Shown here piece after piece: positions 25,859 through 34,249 of a DNA stretch of 64,000 bases. Made by a program: the position numbers and the translations under genes. Numbering within the stretch: the stretch's first letter is position 1; the number at the start of each line of letters is the position of its first letter. The DNA comes from CAZCDS01 sp964497585 (GTDB taxonomy: Bacteria > Desulfobacterota > Desulfomonilia > Desulfomonilales > Desulfomonilaceae). The notes under the pieces were generated by a model, which saw only the letters and a program-made list of their open reading frames with translations, made no database searches and was not told the DNA's origin. The stretch lies in contig CAZCDS010000001.1 of NCBI GenBank assembly GCA_964497585.1, positions 62,001-126,000 on the forward strand. Reading direction: 5' to 3'.

Positions 25859-26292
25859 AACTTGGCGACCTTATCGAGGCGCTGCAAACAGGTTTTTCGC
25901 TGCTCTTCGAAGCGATTGGCAGTGTCCGGACTCTTTTCCCGCACATATTGGCTCAGCGCCCACGCCAGATGATCCATGCACGCGTACGCGTCGTCCAGGC
26001 GCTGAATCAGTTTCTTGTCCTCGGCGGCGATGCGCGTCTTTAACACAGCCCTGAGTTTGGCGCGGATGATCCGGACCCGCTTGCGCACATCGTTCGCTAT
26101 TTGCAGTGCGCTCTCCTCCTGCCTGATGCCGGCGACAAACCCGTCTGCGGTGGTTCCGAGGAGAAGAAATGAATCATTAATGTAGGCAGTCGCGGTCTCG
26201 CCGAAGGCATTGAGGAACAGTGCCGGATCTGCGTCCGCCACGACCGGCGAAAGCATCAACGCTATGACCGAAAAAAAGACAACGATTTTCAT
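25807..26292 (-). CDS. Secreted helical protein of unknown function
   Basis: A 161-residue exported protein: signal peptide (MKIVVFFSVIALMLSPVVADA) and then long amphipathic helices rich in Arg, Lys and Glu (RKRVRIIRAKLRAVLKTRIAAEDKK; FEEQRKTCLQRLDKVAKFY). I do not recognise a family. An ATG at 26325 or 26379 would lengthen the N-terminus; the ribosome site is unclear. The 3' end overlaps the 3' end of selB by 52 bp on the opposite strand. Confidence 0.6.
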   Translation of the reverse strand: MKIVVFFSVIALMLSPVVADADPALFLNAFGETATAYINDSFLLLGTTADGFVAGIRQEESALQIANDVRKRVRIIRAKLRAVLKTRIAAEDKKLIQRLDDAYACMDHLAWALSQYVREKSPDTANRFEEQRKTCLQRLDKVAKFYSALPPPEFREPLSTR

Positions 26293-26384
26293 GAGTGCTG
26301 CAAGCCGGTGGGATGTGAGTGGCATGTGGCCACTTCTTGAAGGCAACCCTATATCATGACTGGAGAAAGGAGACAACACTTTTC

Positions 26385-26921
26385 ATGAGAATACTCCTGC
26401 ATTCCTGCTGCGCGCCGTGCCTGGTGCACCCGTTCGACGACTTGACCTCTCTGGGCCACCACGTCACTGCACTCTTCTTCAATCCCAACATCCAGCCCTA
26501 TTCTGAGTTCCTTCGAAGGCTCGACGCGTTCACAGTGTACACCCGCAGCAACAACATCCCAGTGCTCGAGGATGACCCGCAGATGGAGATGGAAGAGTGG
26601 TTGAGACAGGTCGTCTTTCGCGAGTCCCAGAGATGCCGGATCTGCTTCAGCATACGGATTGAAAAGAGCGCGCATTTGGCCCGGCTTCACGGATTCGACG
26701 CGTTTTCCACTACGCTCCTGTACAGCCGTTTTCAGAAACACGAGCTGCTCAAGTCAACCTGCGAGGCAGTATCTGAGAAGATCGGAATTCGCTTCCTTTA
26801 CTCGGACTGGCGCAAGGGCTGGAAAGAAGGAGTAAAGAAATATAGAGCACTGGGTCTGTACCGACAAAAATACTGCGGCTGTGTGTACAGCGAAAAGGAA
26901 CGCGCGGCAAAGATCATGTGA
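26385..26921 (+). CDS. queH: Epoxyqueuosine reductase QueH
   Basis: Reduces epoxyqueuosine to queuosine in tRNA and replaces the cobalamin enzyme QueG in many bacteria. The 178 residues carry the full Cys set: HSCCAPCLVHP at the N-terminus, CRICFSIR in the middle and KYCGCVYSE near the end, plus TTLLYSRFQKHELLK and YSDWRKGWKEG. The ATG at 26385 has AAGGAG upstream. Together with tgt at 16636, two steps of queuosine synthesis are encoded here. Confidence 0.92.
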   Translation: MRILLHSCCAPCLVHPFDDLTSLGHHVTALFFNPNIQPYSEFLRRLDAFTVYTRSNNIPVLEDDPQMEMEEWLRQVVFRESQRCRICFSIRIEKSAHLARLHGFDAFSTTLLYSRFQKHELLKSTCEAVSEKIGIRFLYSDWRKGWKEGVKKYRALGLYRQKYCGCVYSEKERAAKIM

Positions 26922-27070
26922 CACTACTCCTGGAGCATTCGGTCAAGCATCTGCATGCCTGCGACCGTGACTGGGTGCGCCACGGGGCGGCCGACGCAAT
27001 CGGGTTGCTCCGCGCTCATGCATAGTGTATAAGGCGAGTGGTCCCCAAAAAAATCGAGGAAAGATTTGAC

Positions 27071-27937
27071 ATGGCGGTTTTCCTGCTGAGATGTCGAGTT
27101 CGGGGCGCTCTCCCGTTCCTCATAGCGCTCAGCCTGCTCAGCCTTGTCTGCTGGACAGAGCCTCTCCACGCGGCAGAAAGCGGAGTCCAGAGGCTCACTT
27201 CTCCCGATCGATGTGCCCGGCCCTGGCTCCTTGTGAGCCTCTCGCCGTCAGGTTGCTCCCGCGGTTGTCGCAAGGTCTTCTCCGTCATCAAGGAACTCTC
27301 CGGCAATCCCAACGGTCGAACAGTACCCTTCACGGAACTCACGCCCGGTATGGTGGCGGAACTGGAGCCCGAATTCATCATCCTCGGCCCCCAAGGAACT
27401 CCATGGTGTCGGTACTCAGGACAAACGGGAGTGGCACTCCAGAATTTCCTGTGGGCCCTGCCCGTTCTGGCTGAAGAGTTGCGCGTTCCGATTCTTGGAA
27501 TATGCGGAGGCCACCAGGCTCTCGCTCTGGCCTTCGGGGGAAAGGTTGGGCCGATTCGGGCCGGTGAGTATGATTGCCTTCCTTACTCCCGCAGCCGCCA
27601 GGGAGGAGTCGTCCCCGTGAAGATTTTGACGTCCGATCCGCTTTTTCGAGGCGTCGGCGGGGCTGTGAAGATCGTCCAGAGTCATTATGACGAAGTCAAA
27701 ATTATCCCTCCGGGATTTCGCGTACTCGCGTCTGAAAAGACGAGCCCTGTGCAAGTGATGCGCCACCCGACGAAACCCGTGTACGGCATACAAGGACACC
27801 CGGAACTGTTCCACAACGGAAGAGGGGGGGGCGCAATTCTCATCCGCAATTTCATACGGCTGGCCCGCCGACACAATCAAGCTGTGAGAAAGCTGCCCAT
27901 GCCCAGGGGCGCGCGCTATTCCTCTCTCCGGAGGTAA
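27071..27937 (+). CDS. Exported class-I glutamine-amidotransferase-like protein
   Basis: A 288-residue protein that combines a strong Sec signal peptide (about 1-35, ending PLHA-AES) with a class-I GATase domain (about 60-270). The nucleophile motif is ILGICGGHQALALAFGG and the His/Glu pair is in YGIQGHPELFH, so the triad is complete. Known members of this fold (GuaA, PabA and others) work in the cytoplasm, so export is unexpected; a hydrolase of gamma-glutamyl compounds or peptides is one possibility. GAGGAAAG precedes the ATG at 27071; a GTG at 27038 is an alternative that would bury the signal peptide. Confidence 0.75.
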   Translation: MAVFLLRCRVRGALPFLIALSLLSLVCWTEPLHAAESGVQRLTSPDRCARPWLLVSLSPSGCSRGCRKVFSVIKELSGNPNGRTVPFTELTPGMVAELEPEFIILGPQGTPWCRYSGQTGVALQNFLWALPVLAEELRVPILGICGGHQALALAFGGKVGPIRAGEYDCLPYSRSRQGGVVPVKILTSDPLFRGVGGAVKIVQSHYDEVKIIPPGFRVLASEKTSPVQVMRHPTKPVYGIQGHPELFHNGRGGGAILIRNFIRLARRHNQAVRKLPMPRGARYSSLRR

Positions 27938-28535
27938 GAGCACCCGAGACCGAATACCGGCCCTCGATTCCTCCCGAAGTGCTCGGGACGCCGACCTCCT
28001 CGCTCAGGTTACTGTGCAGGTAAACGTAAGGAACGATACCCTCTCTATTCCCCTTTTAGACAACTATTTCGAGCAGACGTCCAGCGTGCCCAAGCTCAAG
28101 AGTTGCAAGTCCCCCCTCTTATGGCGTATTATATACACCTACTTCACAACCTTGGGATAGGCAGGAACCAGCACTTTCTCCGGCTCGGGGGGGGACACTG
28201 GCCCGCGAGATTTCATCCGATCGATTCAGGAAGAAGCCGATCGGTCAATTCGGTAACACGGCGTTTCTCTCTCATCCACGAGCCGCCCGAGGACCTGACT
28301 TGTTGCTGTGGCAGGATTGGCCTGAACTGTCAGGCGCCGGTTTATTCGGGAGTCCCTGAAAGGACGCCCGGTCGTTTGGAGGTTCGAGGGGGACTGTGAC
28401 CTCGTTCACTCCGTTGATGATCTGCTCGGCTCTTCTGATTGAGCGGTTTCATGGAGGGATAGCCCTGCGGTGTTCTGACACCGATCTGCCTGAAGGTCTT
28501 CAGCGTCTGTCTTGAGAAGAAACGGAGAGTTGCTC
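27938..28535. other. 598-bp intergenic stretch without a supported gene
   Basis: It lies before the PAS-LuxR gene. A 98-residue frame at 28103-28399 has no signal, family motif or ribosome site. An AT-rich patch at about 28125-28142 (TATTATATAC) may hold a -10 element, but no good -35 is seen. Confidence 0.35.
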
Positions 28536-29516
28536 ATGGCCAAACGAATCCGGACCGGCTCGAAACCAAAAGAGGTGACACGGACTTCCACCCAACCGGA
28601 AGTAACCGCCACTGACCAGCTCTATCGCTTGGCATTCCAACATGGTAGTGTCGGCATAGCAGTCTTCGACCTCGAAGGAATTTACCTCGAAGGGAACCCG
28701 AAGCTACTGAAGATGCTCGGCTATTCAACCCGGGAGCTCCGGGAGAAACGCCTTTTGATGGATCTGATACCACCGACATGGCGAGCCCGTAACCGGGCTG
28801 CCTGGAAGGCAATCAATCGACGTAGTTTGTTCAGAAACATTGAGGTTCAATTCGCGCCAAAGGGGAAGGAACGTGTGTGGCTGGTTTCAAGTGGAGGAAT
28901 ACTGGAAATCAATGACGACGGTAACCATCTGCTCTACGTCTCGATTTTCGATTTCACTCCCCAGAAGAGGGTCTATGACAAATTGCAGCGAACCAATACG
29001 CGACTTATCTCCCGCATAGCCCGTCTCGAAAAGAAGGTGTCTGAGCAGACTCTGGAACTGGTCAAATCAAAGACCGACCTCAAGCAGCGAGACAAGGACA
29101 TCAAGAGGGTCAACGAGGCAATGAAACTCCTGATCGTCGACTTCCAGGAACAGAAGAAAGACCTGGAACGTCGCGTCATCAACAACTTCCAACAAACCAT
29201 TGAGCCGATCGTCGAGCAGTTCAGAGAGTTCAATCCACCGCCGGCTCAGCGCCATCTGCTGGAAACCCTTGACTTCAGCATCAAGCATATCGCTTCCTAT
29301 TTCGGCATCAACCTCTCCAAGAAAGGGGGCCGTCTCACGCCGAGGCAAGTCGAGATATGCCGGATGATCAGCCAGGGAATGGACTCTCATCAAATCGCCC
29401 GAGAGATGGGATTGACCTATCAGACGGTTATCGTCCATCGCAAGAACATCAGGAAAAAGCTTGGGATAGACAAGACCAAGCAGAACCTCGCCTCGTTCAT
29501 TCGAGAAAAGATGTGA
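28536..29516 (+). CDS. PAS-domain LuxR-type transcriptional regulator
   Basis: 326 residues in three parts: a PAS domain (about 22-155; YRLAFQHGSVGIAVFDLEGIYLEGN), a coiled-coil stretch (about 156-235) and a C-terminal LuxR helix-turn-helix (LTPRQVEICRMISQGMDSHQIAREMG, then TVIVHRKNIRKKLGI). There is no receiver domain, so a ligand or partner sensed by PAS probably drives it rather than phosphorylation. The ATG at 28536 has GGAGAG upstream. It is a lone gene; its targets are unknown. Confidence 0.87.
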   Translation: MAKRIRTGSKPKEVTRTSTQPEVTATDQLYRLAFQHGSVGIAVFDLEGIYLEGNPKLLKMLGYSTRELREKRLLMDLIPPTWRARNRAAWKAINRRSLFRNIEVQFAPKGKERVWLVSSGGILEINDDGNHLLYVSIFDFTPQKRVYDKLQRTNTRLISRIARLEKKVSEQTLELVKSKTDLKQRDKDIKRVNEAMKLLIVDFQEQKKDLERRVINNFQQTIEPIVEQFREFNPPPAQRHLLETLDFSIKHIASYFGINLSKKGGRLTPRQVEICRMISQGMDSHQIAREMGLTYQTVIVHRKNIRKKLGIDKTKQNLASFIREKM

Positions 29517-29652
29517 AGGCCGGGCCGCCAAAACGCTATGACCTGCGACCGAGGCAGGTCAGGCGGCTACCTCAGCGACTTGCGGGCATCGGCCGTAATA
29601 TGGAAGTGGCATGGCGAGGGCGGCGGGAGAAGCGGTTTACCCGTTAACGGTC

Positions 29653-30885
29653 CTACTCTCCCAGGAAGTCTGCCTCGTTCCAAGGTGCAAACTTGAGAAG
29701 CAGTAGGAGTCCGGGAATGGCCACCACGGTGCATACGATGAAGAAACCTTCCCACCCTATGTCCTTGGCGAGCAACCCGGTTGGAGCGGACGCCAACACG
29801 CGCGGCACTCCCATGAGGCTGCTGAGAAGCGCATACTGCGTGGCAGTAAAGCGCTTATTGGTGAGACTTGCCATGAACGCGACATACGCGCTCGTACCCA
29901 TCCCGTTGCTCAGATTCTCAAAAGCAATCACCCCGGTTAGCGCATAAATATTGTTGCCCAAGACAGCCAGGACTGCAAAGGCCCCCGTGGAGACTGCCTG
30001 CAACACCCCGAAAATCCATAGGGGACGGTTTATCCCAAGCTTGAGCATGAGCACGCCGCCCGCGAGCCCTCCGGCCACCGTGGCCCAGAACCCGAAGAGC
30101 TTCACCACGGTCCCGATTTGGGTCATGGAAAAGCCTATGTCCAGAAAGAATGGCGTGCTGATGGCCGCCGCCATCTGATCACCCAGCTTGTAGAGGAGAA
30201 TGAAAGCCAGTATCCACAATGCCCCGCGACGTTGGAAGTACTCGACAAAGGGTGCAAAGACTGCTTCCTTCATGCTCTGGGGAGTCCCGTGAGGAGCTTC
30301 GGGCTCGGGGGTCAGGAGAGTCGTGATGATTCCTATGGACATGCACGCTGCCATAATCGTGTAGACTGAACGGAAGGAGATCTGGTCTGCCAGAATCAGC
30401 CCCCCACCCCCGGCGAGCAGCATGCCGACACGGTATCCGTTAACGTAGAGAGAAGATCCCAGGCCGAGTTCCTTCTCCGCCAGATCCTCTCTCCGATACG
30501 CGTCCACGACAATATCCTGCGTCGCACTGAAGAATGTCACAACGAATGCGGCAGCGGCGACCAGCCAGGGGTTACGTGCAGGGCTCGTCATTCCCAGGCC
30601 CACGATGGAGCCCACGAGCAGCACCTGGGCAACGAGCATCCAGCCCCGGCGGCGCCCAAGCAGGGGAGGCGTGTATCGGTCAAGGAGCGGAGACCAGAGG
30701 AACTTAAGGGTGTACGGGAGTCCGACGAGCGCCATGAAGCCGATGAGCGTGAGATCCACCCCCTGTTCGGTCATCCACGCTTGCAGTACCGTGATGGTCA
30801 GAAGGAGCGGCAGCCCGCAACTGAACCCCATTACGCCGGCGACAAGCATTCGGCGACTCAGAATGATCTTTAAAAGAGCGGGCAT
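29653..30885 (-). CDS. ampG: AmpG-family MFS transporter
   Basis: A twelve-helix major facilitator of the AmpG type, which brings muropeptides into the cytoplasm for cell-wall recycling. The 410 residues include FSCGLPLLLTITVLQAWMTEQG, the AmpG mark TLKFLWSPLLDRYTPP, LGRRRGWML, and FFSATQDIVVDAYR. The frame starts at 30915; the ATG at 30885 (GGAGAG just upstream) is the better start. It is monocistronic on this strand. Confidence 0.92.
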   Translation of the reverse strand: MPALLKIILSRRMLVAGVMGFSCGLPLLLTITVLQAWMTEQGVDLTLIGFMALVGLPYTLKFLWSPLLDRYTPPLLGRRRGWMLVAQVLLVGSIVGLGMTSPARNPWLVAAAAFVVTFFSATQDIVVDAYRREDLAEKELGLGSSLYVNGYRVGMLLAGGGGLILADQISFRSVYTIMAACMSIGIITTLLTPEPEAPHGTPQSMKEAVFAPFVEYFQRRGALWILAFILLYKLGDQMAAAISTPFFLDIGFSMTQIGTVVKLFGFWATVAGGLAGGVLMLKLGINRPLWIFGVLQAVSTGAFAVLAVLGNNIYALTGVIAFENLSNGMGTSAYVAFMASLTNKRFTATQYALLSSLMGVPRVLASAPTGLLAKDIGWEGFFIVCTVVAIPGLLLLLKFAPWNEADFLGE

Positions 30886-31044
30886 CTCTCTCCGGTTCCG
30901 GACCTCGGGCACCACGTCACAGGTTCCGTCGAGTTCCTCGTTCTTGAGCGGCCTAATGTAGCAGAACAGTGCCCCGTCCCATACCGATTTCTTTCGGAAC
31001 GATGGTCTGCGGCTCTGATTGGGGTTGCAGTCCTCAAAGGAGGA

Positions 31045-31073
31045 TTCACCTCACCATCGGAATGCGCTATAAT
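31045..31073 (+). promoter_or_regulatory. Sigma-70-type promoter for the gene at 31094
   Basis: TTCACC at 31045-31050, a 17-bp spacer, and consensus TATAAT at 31068-31073. This gives a leader of about 15 bases that contains GGGGAG before the ATG. Confidence 0.55.
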
Positions 31074-31093
31074 CGGTCTCAAGGGGAGAGCCG

Positions 31094-31528
31094 ATGGTGG
31101 ACAACACCGTACCGAGGGAGGTCAACGCAAAGGAAGCGCTGAAGTGCATTCGCGGGTCCATGTCCAACGGAGAGGTGATGGCCAAATTCAAGATTACTCC
31201 GGCCGGTTACGCGGATCTCCTCAGGCAACTGTACGCGCACAATCTCATCACGGAGGAAGATCTGAAGCGCCGAGGAATAACCTTTAAGAGTTCGAAAAAG
31301 GCAAAGGAGCCTATCGAGCAAGTCACCCACGCCCCCCCCCCGCCTGTAACCGAGGATGACGAGTTTCTGGACACCGTTGCTCTCACTCAGCTGCTCACCC
31401 TCAAGCCCATGAAGAACGCCGGACCGCGGACACAGGAAATCACAGGCACTGAAGCGGACGAATCCCAGGAGGAGGTTGAAGGGAAGAGCAAGTTCCGATT
31501 GAAAGGGATTTTCAAGAAAGGCCGCTGA
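31094..31528 (+). CDS. Hypothetical protein with a helical N-terminal motif
   Basis: A 144-residue protein. The N-terminal part (about residues 10-55: NAKEALKCIRGSMSNGEVMAKFKI then PAGYADLLRQLYAHN) resembles a short helix-turn-helix-like module that I recall in many deltaproteobacterial sensor and regulator proteins. The middle is Pro-rich with seven consecutive Pro or near-Pro positions; the end is basic. It may be a small adaptor or DNA/RNA binder; this is inference. It has its own promoter and a good ribosome site. Confidence 0.62.
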   Translation: MVDNTVPREVNAKEALKCIRGSMSNGEVMAKFKITPAGYADLLRQLYAHNLITEEDLKRRGITFKSSKKAKEPIEQVTHAPPPPVTEDDEFLDTVALTQLLTLKPMKNAGPRTQEITGTEADESQEEVEGKSKFRLKGIFKKGR

Positions 31529-31586
31529 GGGTACAACCACCAATCCCCCCATCCTACCCAATGACCGTGGATGCCCACCTCCTCGG

Positions 31587-32000
31587 TTAGAATTCTATCC
31601 TCTTTCCCGTTCTGTAGGCCAGCGCGTGTGCGGTGGCAACGAGCCTGCGGCTTTCCACCTCTTGCACCTCGCACAGGTAGGAGGAGGTTCGCTTGGTCTT
31701 GTGTATCTCGGTTGCGCGCGCCTCGAGCAGGGATCCGGGAGTGGGCGCGGCAGCATAGGTGATACTCACACTGAGCGCTACCGCGAGAATCCCATGGCTA
31801 TTGGACGCCAACTGAAAGGCTTCGTCGATAAGTGAGAACAGAGCCCCCCCATGGGTGGAGCCAAAGATGTTCTTCAGATCCTCGGTTGCGCGCATCCTCA
31901 CCACGGCCGTACCCTCGCCGACTTCCCGCACAGCAAGTTCGAGCAGCCGACCGTATGGCTCTTCAAGCGATCGACGCTTCAGTTCATGATGGAGGCCCAT
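31587..32000 (-). CDS. PaaI-type hotdog thioesterase
   Basis: A 137-residue hotdog-fold acyl-CoA thioesterase: the PaaI signature LKNIFGSTHGGALFSLIDEAFQLA holds the catalytic-loop Gly and Asp/Glu, and VSITYAAAPTPGSLLEARATE follows the fold. ATG at 32000 is chosen because AGGAAGG lies 6-7 bases upstream; an ATG at 32006 abuts that box. It overlaps the end of the DUF502 gene by 17 bp, so translation is coupled. Probable substrates are aromatic or medium-chain acyl-CoAs. Confidence 0.85.
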   Translation of the reverse strand: MGLHHELKRRSLEEPYGRLLELAVREVGEGTAVVRMRATEDLKNIFGSTHGGALFSLIDEAFQLASNSHGILAVALSVSITYAAAPTPGSLLEARATEIHKTKRTSSYLCEVQEVESRRLVATAHALAYRTGKRIEF

Positions 32001-32667
32001 TTTCATCCTTCCTTGTTTCCGCGGCCAAGCGCGCCAGGGGGCCGCTGAGAACCTTGGGAGCCAGAAGACCAAGCGAAATAAGCATCTTTGCCATATCCTC
32101 CACCGGCATCTCCAACCGTTGCACCTGCTCAACAGGCACGAGCACGTTGAAGCCGGTTGCGGGAATCGGAGAGTTGGGGATGAAAACCAGCAGATGTTCG
32201 CGGCCGTCCCGGAGCACATACTTCTCACCGGACGTCAACAGCGCGACCATCTTCACATTCCCTACCGTGATTTGGACGACACCTCCGAACCGGTCCAGAC
32301 CGGCCTCCTCTTTGGCGCCCAACAACGAAACCACTTGGCCGACCGCCGTGTAGACCTTGCCTAGAAGGGGAATCCTGGCGAAAGTCGAATCGAAACCTCG
32401 GTGTATGCGGGCTATTGTCGCTCGTGTCACGAGAAAACCCAGCAGGATCATCAAGGCCACCACGACGAGGTAACCGAGCACATAGCTGGTATAGCGTGCC
32501 GGTCCGAAGACAGTTACGATGAACAGTCCGAAGGCGCTGCTCGGCCCGATGTAAGCGTCCAGCAACCTCACGAGCCAGCCCACAACGAACCCGGTGACGA
32601 TGAGCGGTAACAACGTCGCAATTCCGGTGAAGAAGAATCGAAGGAGGGCTCTGAAGAATGCTTGCAT
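31984..32667 (-). CDS. DUF502 family membrane protein
   Basis: A 227-residue protein with two N-terminal membrane helices (FFFTGIATLLPLIVTGFVVGWLV; YVLGYLVVVALMILLGFLVTRA) and the DUF502 soluble part: IPLLGKVYTAVGQV, FIPNSPIPATGFNVLVPVEQV and MPVEDMAKMLISLGLL. Function is not known; the family occurs across bacteria and plants. It is co-transcribed with the thioesterase. Confidence 0.9.
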   Translation of the reverse strand: MQAFFRALLRFFFTGIATLLPLIVTGFVVGWLVRLLDAYIGPSSAFGLFIVTVFGPARYTSYVLGYLVVVALMILLGFLVTRATIARIHRGFDSTFARIPLLGKVYTAVGQVVSLLGAKEEAGLDRFGGVVQITVGNVKMVALLTSGEKYVLRDGREHLLVFIPNSPIPATGFNVLVPVEQVQRLEMPVEDMAKMLISLGLLAPKVLSGPLARLAAETRKDENGPPS

Positions 32668-33025
32668 GGCCTATTGGTGTCCTTTCCACGCCTTTTCTCG
32701 ACCGCGCAGGCGGCGGCTGCCCGCGGCCCCTCTCCCGCAACTCAAGAAATGGGGTTCCTCCGAGAGATGCGGATACCCCTTCGAACTCGATCGAATCCCG
32801 TAGAGACTACCATGTCACCCCGGGATGCGCTATTATTGGTTGGCAAACCCTGTCAGCCAACGGCGCGGATGAGTCCGGTAAGCCCGTCTGCGGGGTTTTT
32901 CTTTTGCGTCGATCGGCAGGCCCGGTGGGCTTCCCTAGCTGTAAGAAGCGGATTTCTTCAGGCTTGTAGGATTTCGCTGTCGACACCGCGCGATATTTGG
33001 GACTTCCTGATAGAGGGCCCGTTAG
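32668..33025. other. Intergenic stretch with a plus-strand hairpin cluster
   Basis: No gene is seen. At 32838-32905 two hairpins occur in a row on the plus strand and the second ends in a T-run (listed separately). The nearest plus-strand gene upstream ends at 31528. Confidence 0.4.
32838..32905 (+). ncRNA. Possible small structured RNA ending in a terminator
   Basis: GTTGGC (32839-32844) pairs with GCCAAC (32856-32861). A second stem CCCG/CGGG (32883-32886 with 32891-32894) is followed by TTTTTCTTTT (32896-32905). This looks like an intrinsic terminator on the plus strand with no plus-strand gene close upstream, so it could end a small transcript. A -10-like TATTAT lies at 32831-32836, but no good -35 is visible. 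Confidence 0.3.
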
Positions 33026-33295
33026 TCACGACCTCCGGTGACGGAGTATCACTACCTGTTTGCTGCAATGCCGGGCTACCATTGCATCTTTCTCCAACAA
33101 TCCGAGGGAAGCCGGATCTCGCACCGGCCCTCGAATCCTGGGGGGCGGACCCCCTTGCCCCTCCGTGATACTCAGGTAACCGACAATGCCAAAAAAGAGC
33201 ATAAGACAAATGCCGAGGCATATCATTACCCAATCACGGTCGGTGCGAACCGTCCTCGGCCTCACGGACCTCGATCTTCGTTGCTGTGGTGGCAA
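33026..33295 (-). CDS. Possible small single-span membrane protein
   Basis: From a TTG at 33295 (GGAGGA upstream) the frame gives 89 residues: a strongly basic N-terminal part of about 25 residues, one clear transmembrane helix (WVMICLGICLMLFFGIVGYLSI), and a Pro/Arg-rich tail. A GTG at 33322 is an alternative. No family is recognised, and the tail composition is not convincing, so this may be chance. Confidence 0.35.
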   Translation of the reverse strand: MPPQQRRSRSVRPRTVRTDRDWVMICLGICLMLFFGIVGYLSITEGQGGPPPRIRGPVRDPASLGLLEKDAMVARHCSKQVVILRHRRS

Positions 33296-33592
33296 GGTCG
33301 CTTCCTCCGTTCTGTGGTGCACGGAGTATACAGCACAGGGATTCGATTGTCATTGGGATCGGCGAGCACCATGCTCTGATGCGCGCCCGGGCCCCTGGGC
33401 TGCCTTGTCCATGGCGGGAACGAGCTCCGTCCTGATGGGCTGATCCCCTCCCTCGGACTCGTGTGGAGATCGTCCAAAAGAGAGAGAGCGGAACGGTTTG
33501 CAATTCCTCGTGCCCGTGCGTAAAATGGTAAACGCTTCTCGGATTGTCATCTGACGAGAGCGCGCCGTCGACACTGCAACGAGGAGGGAACC

Positions 33593-34225
33593 ATGGATGT
33601 GGAAGCCTTTGTTAAGGATAGAATTACGTGGCTGGGGCATGCAAGTTTCAGGATCGAAGGTGACAAGTCCACCGTTTACATCGATCCCTGGAAACTCACC
33701 GAAGCCAAGCCGGCCGATCTGGTCTGCATCACCCACAGCCATTTCGATCATCTGTCCGTAGAAGACGTGGAGAAGATTCGTCAGCAATCCACCGTCATCG
33801 TGGGGCCAGCGGATTGCCGAGCGACCTTCGGCTCGGCTTTCAAGGAGATCTCCCCGGGTGACAGCCATACCATTGGAGATGTAACCGTGGAAGCGATCCC
33901 GGCCTACAATACGGACAAGGACTTCCACCCGAAGGCAAACAACTGGCTCGGGTATATCGTCACTGTGGACGGGGTGCGTGTCTATCATACCGGTGACACC
34001 GACGTAATTCCGGAGATGGCAGACGTGCGCACGGATGTTGTTCTCATACCTGTGGGCGGCACCTATACGATGACTGTACGCCAAGCCGTGGCTGCGTTGA
34101 GGAGCATAAATCCCAAGGTCGCGGTTCCCATGCACTGCGGCGATATCGTGGGCACCCTCAATGATCGAGACGCTCTCAAGGCCGAAACGGACTACCCCGT
34201 AGTAATCCTGGATCCCAAAACCTGA
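33593..34225 (+). CDS. Metallo-beta-lactamase-fold metal-dependent hydrolase (UlaG/UPF0173-like)
   Basis: A 210-residue protein with the single-domain MBL fold: ITWLGHASFRIEG, the metal motif THSHFDHLS, a third ligand region YHTGDTDVIPE and PMHCGDIVG near the end. The family acts as generic metal-dependent hydrolase; the substrate is not known. A GAGGA box lies before ATG 33593. It precedes gltX by 24 bp and may share its transcript. Confidence 0.88.
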   Translation: MDVEAFVKDRITWLGHASFRIEGDKSTVYIDPWKLTEAKPADLVCITHSHFDHLSVEDVEKIRQQSTVIVGPADCRATFGSAFKEISPGDSHTIGDVTVEAIPAYNTDKDFHPKANNWLGYIVTVDGVRVYHTGDTDVIPEMADVRTDVVLIPVGGTYTMTVRQAVAALRSINPKVAVPMHCGDIVGTLNDRDALKAETDYPVVILDPKT

Positions 34226-34249
34226 TCCGCCAGAACAGAGACAGCGAGC

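Noticed and set aside
31587..32228. Long form of the thioesterase starting at 32228
   Set aside because: The extra 76 residues are a Trp/Arg/Cys-rich shadow of the DUF502 gene; the ribosome site supports the start at 32000.
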